Source: Gemmatimonadota bacterium
GTDB lineage: Bacteria > Gemmatimonadota > Gemmatimonadetes > Gemmatimonadales > GWC2-71-9
Length of the DNA: 30,372 bases
NCBI GenBank assembly: GCA_003221825.1
Contig: QHUE01000067.1
Coordinates: forward strand, 1 to 30,372
Reading direction: 5' to 3'
A program made the position numbers and the translations under genes. The notes under the pieces were generated by a model, which searched no databases, was not told the DNA's origin, and saw only the letters and a program-made list of their open reading frames with translations. The number at the start of each line of letters is the position of its first letter. Within the stretch, counting starts at the first letter, position 1. Shown here piece after piece: positions 22,039 through 29,840 of the stretch.

Positions 22039-24458
22039 GCGAATACCGCGTCATCGGTAAAGCCCTCCGGAAAGTCGATGCCGTCGCCAAGGTGACGGGC
22101 GCGACGCGCTTTGCCGACGATCTCTCCTTCCCCCGCATGCTGTACTGCAAGCTGCTGCGCAGCACCCAGCCGCACGCGCGCATCGTCTCGATCGATGTCA
22201 CCGCGGCGCGGCGGCTGGCTGGCGTGCTGGCCGTCCTCGTCGGCCGGGATCTGCCGATTCCATTCGGCATTCTGCCCGTCTCGCAGGACGAGCATACGCT
22301 GTGCCTCGACAAAGTTCGCTTCATCGGCGATCCCGTGGCGGCGGTGGCGGCAACGACCGAAGAAACGGCGACCGCGGCGCTCGATCTCATCCAAGTGGTC
22401 TATGCGCCGCTCAAGTCGTTCGACTCCGCGGAGGAAGCTGTCGCGCATCCCGAGCCACAGATCCACGACTATGGCGACAGCGGCAACCTCCACAAACTCA
22501 TCGACCTCGAGTTCGGCGACGCGGCGGCGGGAATTGCCGCGGCCGATTTGGTCCGAGAAGATTTTTTCTTCTTTGAGGGCAGCACGCATCTGCCGATGGA
22601 GCAGCACGCCGCCGTCGCGCAATGGTCCCCCGACAGCAAGCTGACGCTGTGGACGTCGACCCAGACGCCCCACTACGTCCACCGCGCGCTCGCCAAGGTC
22701 CTCGAGCTGCCGGCGGCGCGGGTTCGGGTGATCGCGACGCCCAACGGCGGCGGGTTCGGCGGCAAGAGCGATCCGTTCAACCACGAGATCGCGGTTGCCA
22801 AACTCGCGATGATCACGGGCCGGCCGGTGAAGATCACGCTGACGCGCGAGGAAGTCTTCTACTGCCATCGCGGGCGCCACCCGACGCTCATGTGGGTGCG
22901 GACCGGCGTGAAAAAGGACGGCGCGATCACGGGGATGCACTTCCGGTCGCTGCTCGACGGCGGCGCCTACGGCTCCTACGGCGTTGCGAGCACCTACTAC
23001 ACCGGCGCGCTCCAGACCGTCACGTACAACGTCCCGCGCTATCACTTCCAGGGTGCGCGGGCCTTTACGAATAAGGCCCCGTGCGGCCCCAAGCGGGGCC
23101 ACGGCACGCCGCAGCCGCGCTTCGCCCTCGAAGTCCACCTCGACAAGATCGCCGAGCAGCTCGGCATCGACCCCGCCGAGCTGCGCCTCAAGACGCTCGT
23201 GCCGCCCAACTCGCTCACCGCGAATTATCTGCGCGTCGGCTCGATGGGCCTGGGCGCATGCATCGCGAAGGTCGTCGAGGGGTCCGACTGGAAAGGGAAA
23301 TTCCGCAAGCTGCCGCATGGGCGCGGAGTGGGACTCGCGTGTTCGAGCTACATCTCGGGCGCCGGGCTGCCGATCTACTGGAACAACATGCCGCACTCGG
23401 GCGTGCAGCTGAAATGCGACCGCTCGGGCGGCGTCACGGTGTTCTGCGGCTCGACCGAGATCGGGCAGGGGTCGGACTCGATCCTCGCCTACATCGTCGC
23501 CGAGGTACTGGGCATCGATCCCTTCGACATCGCCGTCGTCACCGCCGACACCGACCTCACGCCGGTCGACCTCGGCAGCTATTCGAGCCGCGTCACGCTC
23601 ATGAGCGGCAACGCGGCGCTCCAGGCGGCCGAGCGCGCGCGCCAGATCCTCGCGGTCCACGCCGCAAAGAAGCTCGACGTGCCGCTCGAGCGGCTCACCT
23701 TCGCCGAGGGCCGCGTGTTCGACCGCAAGGATCGCACGCGCGGCATCACGTTCGCCGAAGCGGTGCAGTGCGCTGAAGCGGCCGAGGGCATGATCGGGAC
23801 GGTGGGATCGTACACGCCGCCACCGAGCGCGGGACGGTACCGGGGCGCCGGAGTCGGCCCGTCGCCCGCCTATTCGTACAGCGCCTGTGTGGCGGCGGTG
23901 GATGTCGATCCGGAGACGGGCATCGTCCGCGTGCCGACGATCTGGATCGCGCACGATGTGGGGCGCTCGATCAACTCCGCTTCCGTCATCGGCCAGGTCG
24001 AGGGCTCGATCTACATGGGCCTCGGCGAAGCGCTGATGGAGGAGATGGCGTATCGCGGTAATCGCAACGTCGTGCACAAGATCCCATCGCTGCTCGAGTA
24101 CAAGAGCCCCACGACGCTGGAGATGTGCGACGTCGTCACGTATCTGATCGAGGACCCCGACCCGAATGGTCCCTTCGGGGCGAAGGAAGTCGGCCAGGGG
24201 CCGCTGCTACCCGTGATGCCCGCGGTCGCGAATGCCGTCTATGACGCCGTTGGTGTGCGCGTGGATGAGGTGCCTATCACTCCCGAGAAGGTGCTCAAGG
24301 CACTGCGGTCCAAAGCGAAGGGGGAAGAGGGCCGGTTCGGACCGACGAGCTTCCCTGACATCTCATGGCCCGAGCCCACTCGCGTCCCGACGCCATGGGA
24401 GGGCGGCGACGGAAGAGCGACACCTGTTACAGCCGCCGCACCGGAACGACAGCACTGA
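22035..24458 (+). CDS. hcrA: 4-hydroxybenzoyl-CoA reductase-like alpha subunit (Mo-cofactor binding)
   Basis: 807 residues. The N-terminal a/b-hammerhead domain (ALRKVDAVAKVTGATRFADD) is followed by Mo-cofactor domains with GGGFGGK, the CGPKRGHG segment, TEIGQGSDSI and GPFGAKEVGQGPLLPVMPAVANAV. Enzymes of this branch reductively remove the phenolic hydroxyl of 4-hydroxybenzoyl-CoA, a step in anaerobic aromatic degradation, using a low-potential donor. The residue at the position of the catalytic Glu of the xanthine-oxidase family (GVGE or ASEG motif) is Gln721 here. The C-terminus has a ~40-residue hydrophilic extension. A different substrate within the family is possible. Overlaps the next gene by one base (TGATG). 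Confidence 0.92.
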   Translation: MSEYRVIGKALRKVDAVAKVTGATRFADDLSFPRMLYCKLLRSTQPHARIVSIDVTAARRLAGVLAVLVGRDLPIPFGILPVSQDEHTLCLDKVRFIGDPVAAVAATTEETATAALDLIQVVYAPLKSFDSAEEAVAHPEPQIHDYGDSGNLHKLIDLEFGDAAAGIAAADLVREDFFFFEGSTHLPMEQHAAVAQWSPDSKLTLWTSTQTPHYVHRALAKVLELPAARVRVIATPNGGGFGGKSDPFNHEIAVAKLAMITGRPVKITLTREEVFYCHRGRHPTLMWVRTGVKKDGAITGMHFRSLLDGGAYGSYGVASTYYTGALQTVTYNVPRYHFQGARAFTNKAPCGPKRGHGTPQPRFALEVHLDKIAEQLGIDPAELRLKTLVPPNSLTANYLRVGSMGLGACIAKVVEGSDWKGKFRKLPHGRGVGLACSSYISGAGLPIYWNNMPHSGVQLKCDRSGGVTVFCGSTEIGQGSDSILAYIVAEVLGIDPFDIAVVTADTDLTPVDLGSYSSRVTLMSGNAALQAAERARQILAVHAAKKLDVPLERLTFAEGRVFDRKDRTRGITFAEAVQCAEAAEGMIGTVGSYTPPPSAGRYRGAGVGPSPAYSYSACVAAVDVDPETGIVRVPTIWIAHDVGRSINSASVIGQVEGSIYMGLGEALMEEMAYRGNRNVVHKIPSLLEYKSPTTLEMCDVVTYLIEDPDPNGPFGAKEVGQGPLLPVMPAVANAVYDAVGVRVDEVPITPEKVLKALRSKAKGEEGRFGPTSFPDISWPEPTRVPTPWEGGDGRATPVTAAAPERQH

Positions 24459-25474
24459 TGCGGCGATTCACGGCGCCGGCCCTCATCCTGAGCTCCTCCG
24501 CGGCCCTCACCGCGCAGGCGGTACGCGTCGACGTGCGCAACGCCGTCACGAATCTTCCGGTTCCGTACAGTACAATAGCACTCTTCCCTGGGGACGCGGT
24601 GCGGTTCACCAACGACTCAGGGGCGTTCTCGTTTGCCGAGCTCTCGAGCGGCCCGTATCGGTTGGTCGTTCGCTCCATCGGCTACGTGCCTTACGACACG
24701 ACGATAACGGTCGCGGCCCAACCGATCGCGGTACATGTCGGACTGCAGGAATTGGCGATCGAGTTGCCCCCGGTCACGGTGGTAGGGCGAACCTGTCTCA
24801 ACCCGGGACCTCCGATCCGTGATTCCGAGCCCCAACTGGCGGCCATCTTCGACCAGCTGCGGGAAAACGCGGCGCGCTACAGGCTCTTGTCCGACCAGTA
24901 CCCCTTCTTGTATGCGCTCGAGCGGCGCGTTTGGGACGATCCGGCGCCGAAACACGGCGATACGCTTGTGGTCGATACACTCGAGCTCCGCAGCGATGTG
25001 CACCGGCCGTACAAGCCCGGTAATCTCGTTTCGATGCAACCGGGGACTCGCGGGCGAATGGAGCGCATCCTCCGGTTGCCCACGGTGATAGACCTCGCCG
25101 ATCCGGCTTTTCACACAGCGCATTGTTTCACCTTCGCGGGTGTCGATACCATCGATGGGTCGCAAACCTGGCGGGTGGACTTCTACGCGGCCGAACGCTT
25201 ACACGCGCCCGATGTCGCGGGCAGCGCCTGGCTGGACGCGGACACGTACCAACTGCGACAGCTGACGTTTCGCCTGACTCGCCCCGAACGAGTCCTCCCA
25301 TCGATGCAAGATCTCGAGGCAACAGTCGTGTTCGGGGACCTGCTTCCTTCGGTAAGCGTGCCGGTACACATCGCTTCGAAATCCGAGGTTAAGGGACGCC
25401 GGCCGCTCGTCGGCCACGAGACGCAACGCTTGCTGCGCGTCAACTTTCTTAAGACTCCGCCTGGCCGTCCATAG
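24458..25474 (+). CDS. secreted protein with carboxypeptidase-regulatory-like domain
   Basis: 338 residues. The ATG at 24458 shares a base with the hcrA stop and starts a signal peptide (MRRFTAPALILSSSAALTAQA). Residues about 22-100 are a CarboxypepD_reg-like beta sandwich: VRVDVRNAVTNLPVPYSTIALF, NDSGAFSFAELSSGPYRLVVRSIGYVPYDTTI. The remaining ~230 residues (GRTCLNPGPPIRD, then SGSAWLDADTYQLRQLTFRL-like strands) are an uncharacterised beta-rich domain, usual for periplasmic proteins of Gemmatimonadota-like and Bacteroidota-like bacteria. It sits between cytosolic reductase subunits and is coupled at both ends by 1-bp overlaps, which is unexpected for a secreted protein. Confidence 0.82.
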   Translation: MRRFTAPALILSSSAALTAQAVRVDVRNAVTNLPVPYSTIALFPGDAVRFTNDSGAFSFAELSSGPYRLVVRSIGYVPYDTTITVAAQPIAVHVGLQELAIELPPVTVVGRTCLNPGPPIRDSEPQLAAIFDQLRENAARYRLLSDQYPFLYALERRVWDDPAPKHGDTLVVDTLELRSDVHRPYKPGNLVSMQPGTRGRMERILRLPTVIDLADPAFHTAHCFTFAGVDTIDGSQTWRVDFYAAERLHAPDVAGSAWLDADTYQLRQLTFRLTRPERVLPSMQDLEATVVFGDLLPSVSVPVHIASKSEVKGRRPLVGHETQRLLRVNFLKTPPGRP

Positions 25475-26439
25475 TGCTCCGACTTCCGTCCTTCCGTTAC
25501 CTGCAGCCGAAGTCTCTGGCAGAGGCAGTGGCGCTGAAAGCCGACGCCGGCCCCGATGGGATGTATGTCGCGGGCGGGACCGATCTCTACCCCAACATGA
25601 AGCGACGGCATCAAGAGCCGAAGACGGTCATCTCGCTGATGGGAATTCCGGATCTGCGAACGATGGAACGCGAGAAACTTGGAACGTGTGTCACCCTCAG
25701 CACCCTTTCCAACATTCCATCGTTCCAACATTCCGCCGTCGGCACCGCCGCCCGCCTGGTCTCCACTCCCCTGCTCCGCAACATGGGCACCCTCGGCGGC
25801 AACCTCTGCCTCGACACGCGCTGCAATTACTACAACCAGAGCTATGAATGGCGGAAGTCGATCGACTTCTGCATGAAGAAGGACGGGAAGATCTGCTGGG
25901 TGGCGCCGTCCTCGCCGCGCTGCTGGGCGGTCAGCTCATCCGACGTGGCGCCCGTGATGGTGGCGATCGGTGCGGAATATCGGTTGCTGGGACCACAGGG
26001 AGAGCGCGTCGTTCCCGCAGCCAGGTTCTATCACAACGACGGGATCAATTACCTCACCAAGCAGCCCGACGAGATCCTGGTGGATGTGCGTCTGCCCGCC
26101 CCAGATGGCTGGGATGCGGTCTACCACAAGCTGCGGCGCCGCGGCTCGTTCGATTTCCCCGTGCTTGGCGTCGCCGCCTGGGTACAGTGGAAGGGGAAGA
26201 ACGTCGCCGCTGCGCGTATCGTGCTTGGTGGCGTGGCGAGTTATCCGCAGGAAGTGGCGGAAGCGGGCGCGGTGCTCATGGGAGCTCCGCTCTGCGACGA
26301 GTCCATCGCGGCCGCAGCCGAAGCGGCCTACCGACCGTCGAAGCCGATGGACAACACCGACTTTGATTTGTCGTGGCGCAAGCAGATGACGCGGGTATAC
26401 GTGAAACGGGCCCTCGATGAGTTGAGGGCCCGTCACTAA
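25474..26439 (+). CDS. hcrB: 4-hydroxybenzoyl-CoA reductase-like beta subunit (FAD and [4Fe-4S])
   Basis: 321 residues from the GTG at 25474, which shares a base with the previous stop. FAD-binding motifs of the family: YVAGGTDLYPNMKR (about residues 31-44) and RNMGTLGGNLC (103-112). Unlike xanthine dehydrogenases it has the extra loop that holds a [4Fe-4S] cluster in 4-hydroxybenzoyl-CoA reductase: Cys117, Cys133, Cys141 and Cys150, with the same spacing (16, 8, 9) as Cys122/138/146/155 of the Thauera aromatica enzyme as I remember it. That loop is the best evidence for the enzyme branch. Residues 78-87 (LSNIPSFQHS) are encoded by an 8-bp repeat array between the two FAD motifs. Confidence 0.93.
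   Translation: MLRLPSFRYLQPKSLAEAVALKADAGPDGMYVAGGTDLYPNMKRRHQEPKTVISLMGIPDLRTMEREKLGTCVTLSTLSNIPSFQHSAVGTAARLVSTPLLRNMGTLGGNLCLDTRCNYYNQSYEWRKSIDFCMKKDGKICWVAPSSPRCWAVSSSDVAPVMVAIGAEYRLLGPQGERVVPAARFYHNDGINYLTKQPDEILVDVRLPAPDGWDAVYHKLRRRGSFDFPVLGVAAWVQWKGKNVAAARIVLGGVASYPQEVAEAGAVLMGAPLCDESIAAAAEAAYRPSKPMDNTDFDLSWRKQMTRVYVKRALDELRARH
25661..25734. repeat. 8-bp-period array inside hcrB (locus A3)
   Basis: Right arm 25707-25734 consists of TTCCAACA, TTCCATCG, TTCCAACA, TTCC. A weaker inverted left arm lies at 25661-25686 (GATGGAACG and TTGGAACG). Both are in frame with hcrB and encode residues about 63-87. The word is the same as in loci A1 and A2. Confidence 0.85.
26406..26433. terminator. 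hairpin inside the last codons of hcrB
   Basis: A perfect 10-bp stem (ACGGGCCCTC / GAGGGCCCGT) with an 8-base loop ends 6 bp before the hcrB stop region at 26437-26439. On the minus strand it follows the padR stop and is followed by TTTC, so it may terminate both convergent units. Confidence 0.6.
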
Positions 26440-26449
26440 GGACTAAGCG

Positions 26450-27001
26450 CTAGGCGTTCGCCGCGGGTGCTTTCGCGAGCGCTTCAATCTCGGCCGTAGC
26501 CTTTGCCAGGATCTCCGCGACGTCCTTGCGGGCGCCGTCGCTCTCTGCCTTCCAGGCGGTGCGATACACCGCTTTCACGAGCTGGCCGAGCGCGCGGTTT
26601 ACCTCCGCCATCGAACCGCCGACCGTGCGCTCGACGGTCTCGGTTACGCGATCGAAGATCTCTTCGACGATGTCTTTGTGCTCTTCCAAAAAAGCCCGTC
26701 CTGTGTCGGTGATTTCGTAGACCTTCTTGCCTTCCACTTCGCGCGCGACGACAAGTCCTTCGTCCTCGAGCCACTGCAAGGTGGGATAGACGGTGCCCGG
26801 CGACGGCGAATAGCAGCCGTGCATCCGCTCTTCCAGCTCCTTCATGACCTCGTATCCATGACGGGGCTTATCCCGCAGGAGCTTCAGGATCACGTACTTC
26901 ATGTCGCCCGCGCCAAACCATTGCCGGCGTCCTCCTCGAGCCCAGCCCCTCGGCATCCGGAAACCCCAGCCAAAGCCCTCCCATCCGAACTTGCCGCGCA
27001 T
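26450..27001 (-). CDS. PadR family transcriptional regulator
   Basis: 183 residues from the ATG at 27001 (TGAGG 7-8 bp upstream). A Gly/Trp/Arg-rich leader of about 33 residues (FGWEGFGWGFRMPRGW) precedes the PadR winged helix: MKYVILKLLRDKPRHGYEVMKELEERMHGCYSPSPGTVYPTLQWLEDEGLVVAREVEGKKVYEITDTGR. The helical C-terminal region (about residues 110-180) serves for dimerisation. PadR proteins are cytosolic repressors that release DNA when a small molecule, often a phenolic acid or drug, binds. Lying next to a 4-hydroxybenzoyl-CoA-reductase-like operon is suggestive, although that operon is convergent and ends here. The palindrome in its own promoter indicates autoregulation. Confidence 0.93.
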   Translation of the reverse strand: MRGKFGWEGFGWGFRMPRGWARGGRRQWFGAGDMKYVILKLLRDKPRHGYEVMKELEERMHGCYSPSPGTVYPTLQWLEDEGLVVAREVEGKKVYEITDTGRAFLEEHKDIVEEIFDRVTETVERTVGGSMAEVNRALGQLVKAVYRTAWKAESDGARKDVAEILAKATAEIEALAKAPAANA

Positions 27002-27040
27002 CTCTGCCTCAGGTTAGATGTTACGTGACGATATTCCGAT

Positions 27041-27057
27041 AAGATATATCTTGTCAA
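27041..27057 (-). promoter_or_regulatory. padR promoter -35 with 12-bp palindromic operator
   Basis: AAGATATATCTT (27041-27052) is a perfect palindrome. It abuts a minus-strand TTGACA (27057-27052), the likely -35 of padR; an ATATCG/AATATC -10 candidate follows at 16-17 bp. The AT-rich site stands out from the GC-rich surroundings and has the placement of an autorepressor operator. Confidence 0.65.
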
Positions 27058-27102
27058 GACGCCATTTTCATCATGTGCGCCAAGTCACTATCCGACTTAC
27101 GC

Positions 27103-27130
27103 TTGCAAGTTCGACGCCCGCCCGTACATT
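27103..27130 (+). promoter_or_regulatory. candidate promoter of the tenA-like/kinase operon
   Basis: TTGCAA at 27103-27108 and TACATT at 27125-27130 are 16 bp apart, a fair match to the housekeeping consensus, 64 bp before the tenA-like start. The padR operator is about 50 bp upstream, so repression by PadR in this direction is possible. Confidence 0.45.
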
Positions 27131-27194
27131 GAGGCCACGCCTGGAGCGGTCATTCCCCTAGTCGCCCCCACCCGCGCCCGTGAGAGGAGCAGCA

Positions 27195-27875
27195 ATGGCA
27201 GTCGAAATCACCCCGCACCCACCATGGGTAGCGGATCTGGATGCGACGCTCGAGCCCAGCCGTCAGGCGATCCTCGACACGCCGGTCATCATCGACGCGT
27301 CCGAGAATCAGCTGGTCGACGGGCAGATCCAGAACTTCCTGGTCGGGTTCTATCCCATCATCCGCGACTTCCCGCAGTGGCTGCAGATGCTGCTGGATCG
27401 CTCCCCCACGATGGGTCGGGAGTTCTTCACCGACAACATCCGCGTCGAGCGCCGACATGACGCGATGTGGCGTGCCATGGGGGATGGCTTCAACGTGCAC
27501 AAGAAGCGGTTCCAGGAACCGGAACCGATGATCCCGGAAGTGAAGAAGTTCCACGCCTACTTGACCGACATGTGCCGCAATGCCGAGTTCGGCCAGGCGG
27601 TCTCGGCAACGAACTATGCGGTCGAAGGAGTCGCACAGAAAATCTCGGAAAAAGCGTTGCGGGGGCTCGCGAAGAACGAGAAAATCGGGCCGCGCGGTCG
27701 CTGGTGGCTCGAGGAGCACGCCAAGTACGACGATGAGCATCCCATTCATGCGCTCGAGATCATCAAGGACTGCGTGAAGCGGGGCGACGGCGACACCCCC
27801 GAGAAGGTCACCCAGTCGGCATTGGAAAGTCTCAGCCTGATGAAGGTCTCTATGGAGGCGTCTTATCACGCGTGA
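27195..27875 (+). CDS. TenA/PqqC/CADD-like (haem-oxygenase-fold) protein
   Basis: 226 residues. The ATG at 27195 has GAGAGGAG upstream; a GTG at 27180 is in frame but would hide that site. All-helical sequence with LVDGQIQNFLVGFYPIIRDFPQWLQMLL, DNIRVERRHDAMWRAMGDGF, NYAVEGVAQ and EEHAKYDDEHPIHALEII. The last contains H-x3-D-x2-H, which matches part of the metal site in CADD-type di-metal oxygenases of the superfamily, with Glu residues in the ERRH and VEG segments as further candidate ligands. Members degrade thiamine, build PQQ or supply p-aminobenzoate; I cannot say which applies. It overlaps a hybrid histidine kinase gene. Confidence 0.8.
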   Translation: MAVEITPHPPWVADLDATLEPSRQAILDTPVIIDASENQLVDGQIQNFLVGFYPIIRDFPQWLQMLLDRSPTMGREFFTDNIRVERRHDAMWRAMGDGFNVHKKRFQEPEPMIPEVKKFHAYLTDMCRNAEFGQAVSATNYAVEGVAQKISEKALRGLAKNEKIGPRGRWWLEEHAKYDDEHPIHALEIIKDCVKRGDGDTPEKVTQSALESLSLMKVSMEASYHA

Positions 27876-29791
27876 GTAAAGCTCGTCGCATCTCGCCGAC
27901 CCGAGGGACTGGGGCAAGCACGGCGGCAGGCAAGAGTCCGCCGCTGGACTTCCTGCAGGCGGCAGCCGACATCGTGGCTGCGCTCCCGGACGCTGTCGTC
28001 GTTACGGGCGCAAATCGGCGGGTTCTCGCGGCGAACGAGGCGGGCGCGGAGCTGCTGGGCTGGCACGTGGGTGAGGTCGTCGGCCAGGCGATCGCCGACA
28101 ATTTATCGCCGAGCGAACGTTCCCACGTCGCGTCACGCGAAGACCGCGTCCTGGGCGGTGAGACTCAGCGTTACGAGACGCGGATTGTCAATCACCGCAG
28201 TGGTGAAGAGCGCGATGTGGCAGTCTCGAGCGGCCCCTTCCGGATGGACGGCGAAATCATCGGCACAGTCGCCACGCTGCGCGATATCACCGACTCCAAG
28301 CGTGCCGCAGACACGCTGGCCCGCTCCGAGGCCCGCTACCGGCACCTGGTGGAGTCCGCCTCGGACGCGATCGTCACGCTGGACGCCAACGGCCGCTTCA
28401 CGACGGTGAACCACGCCGCGGAAAACATCTCAGGTTACAGGCGCGAGGAGCTCGTCGGTCAGTGGTTCGCGCCCATGCTCCCGGACGACGACCTGCCAAA
28501 GGCGCTCGGCCACTTCCAGCAGGCCCTGGCCGGCGAGACCGGCCTGTTCGAGTCGCAGTTCTACCGCAAGGACGGCGAAGTCCGCACCATCTCGATCACC
28601 TACTCGACGCCGCAGAAGGATGAGGAAGTGCTGTGCCTCATTCGCGACGTCACCGATCAGAAGATGCTGCAGGAACAGCTCATCCAATCGGAGAAAATGT
28701 CGGCGATCGGGCAGCTCGTCTCCGGCGTCGCGCACGAGCTCAATAACCCGCTCGCGGGCATCTCGGCGTTCGCCCAGCTGCTGCTGGCCGAAAAGCGGTT
28801 TCCCCCCGATCAGCGCACGGCGGCGGAAACGATCTACAGCGAGGCGCGCCGGGCCAGCCGCATCGTGCAGAACCTGCTGACGTTTGCGCGCCAGCACAAA
28901 GCCGAGAAGGTGCCGACCGCCATCAATCAGGTCCTCGACGACACGCTCGAGCTCCGGGGCTATGAGCTCCGCGTTCGCGGCATCGACGTGAGCCGGGAAT
29001 ACGACGATTCGCTGCCCGACACGATGGCCGACGCGCATCAGCTGCAGCAGGTGTTCCTGAACCTGATTACCAATGCCGAGCAGGCGATGGAGCAGAAGGA
29101 AGGCCACCATCATCGGCTCACCGTGCGCACGCGCCGCAGCGGCGACGCCATTCGGATCGAGGTCGAGGACACCGGCGCCGGCATTCCGGCCAATCTCATC
29201 GAACGGATCTTCAACCCCTTCTTCACGACCAAGCCGACCGGCTCAGGGACGGGTCTGGGGCTCTCGATCTCGCTGGGCATCGTGCGCGAGCATGAGGGGA
29301 AAATCTGGGCGGAGAATGCGCAGCAGGCCGGAGCCCGCTTTGTCGTCGAAGTACCACTGACCGAGGCGCGGGCGTCCGGCGAGCAGGCGGCCGCCACGCC
29401 CGTCCAACCGCTCGGCAGCGACAGCCTGCGCGTGCTCGTTGTGGATGATGAGGCATCGGTCCGCGTGTCGCTGCAGCGCTACCTCGCCGGCAAGGGCCAC
29501 CAGGTAGAAACGACGGCCAGCGGCGAGGACGCGCTCGTTCGGCTCAAGGGATCGAAATACGACGCCGTCATCCTGGATATGCGCATGCCGGACCTGTCCG
29601 GCGAGCAGCTGTTCGAGCGGCTCCGCAGCAACGACCCGTCCCACGCCGAGCGCGTGATCTTCACGACGGGCGACCTCGTGAACGATCAGATGCGGCGCTT
29701 CCTCGACGGGACGGGGCGGCCTTGCGTCTCCAAGCCATTCGAGTTCGCTTCTTTCGACCAGGCACTACCGGCGGCGCGCCGCCGGGCATAA
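27872..29791 (+). CDS. PAS-PAS hybrid sensor histidine kinase with C-terminal receiver
   Basis: 639 residues from a GTG that overlaps the previous stop (GTGA). Order: PAS domain (about residues 30-145, ending in DITDSKRA), second PAS (about 150-265, ending in DVTDQKML), HisKA with the phospho-His in GVAHELNNPLAGI, HATPase with N-box NLITNAEQAM, G1 DTGAGIP, F-box NPFFTTK and G2 GSGTGLGLSIS, and a receiver domain from about residue 523 with VVDDEA, the phospho-Asp in ILDMRMPD and Lys in VSKPF. No membrane helix is present, so it senses something in the cytosol. The NtrB-like HELNNPL motif and terminal receiver are typical of this kinase type. No DNA-binding partner is adjacent. Confidence 0.95.
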   Translation: MSKARRISPTRGTGASTAAGKSPPLDFLQAAADIVAALPDAVVVTGANRRVLAANEAGAELLGWHVGEVVGQAIADNLSPSERSHVASREDRVLGGETQRYETRIVNHRSGEERDVAVSSGPFRMDGEIIGTVATLRDITDSKRAADTLARSEARYRHLVESASDAIVTLDANGRFTTVNHAAENISGYRREELVGQWFAPMLPDDDLPKALGHFQQALAGETGLFESQFYRKDGEVRTISITYSTPQKDEEVLCLIRDVTDQKMLQEQLIQSEKMSAIGQLVSGVAHELNNPLAGISAFAQLLLAEKRFPPDQRTAAETIYSEARRASRIVQNLLTFARQHKAEKVPTAINQVLDDTLELRGYELRVRGIDVSREYDDSLPDTMADAHQLQQVFLNLITNAEQAMEQKEGHHHRLTVRTRRSGDAIRIEVEDTGAGIPANLIERIFNPFFTTKPTGSGTGLGLSISLGIVREHEGKIWAENAQQAGARFVVEVPLTEARASGEQAAATPVQPLGSDSLRVLVVDDEASVRVSLQRYLAGKGHQVETTASGEDALVRLKGSKYDAVILDMRMPDLSGEQLFERLRSNDPSHAERVIFTTGDLVNDQMRRFLDGTGRPCVSKPFEFASFDQALPAARRRA

Positions 29792-29793
29792 TT

Positions 29794-29811
29794 CCCACCC
29801 TGAAGGGTGGG
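29794..29811. terminator. short hairpin after the kinase gene
   Basis: CCCACCC, loop TGAA, GGGTGGG: a perfect 7-bp stem 2 bp after the kinase stop. No T tract follows, so termination strength is uncertain. Confidence 0.5.
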
Positions 29812-29840
29812 CTCGGCACAACATCATCCTGAAGGATTCC

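Noticed and set aside
21993..24077. 694-codon minus-strand open frame opposite hcrA
   Set aside because: Very rich in Arg, His and Asp without motifs; the plus strand encodes a complete Mo-binding subunit.
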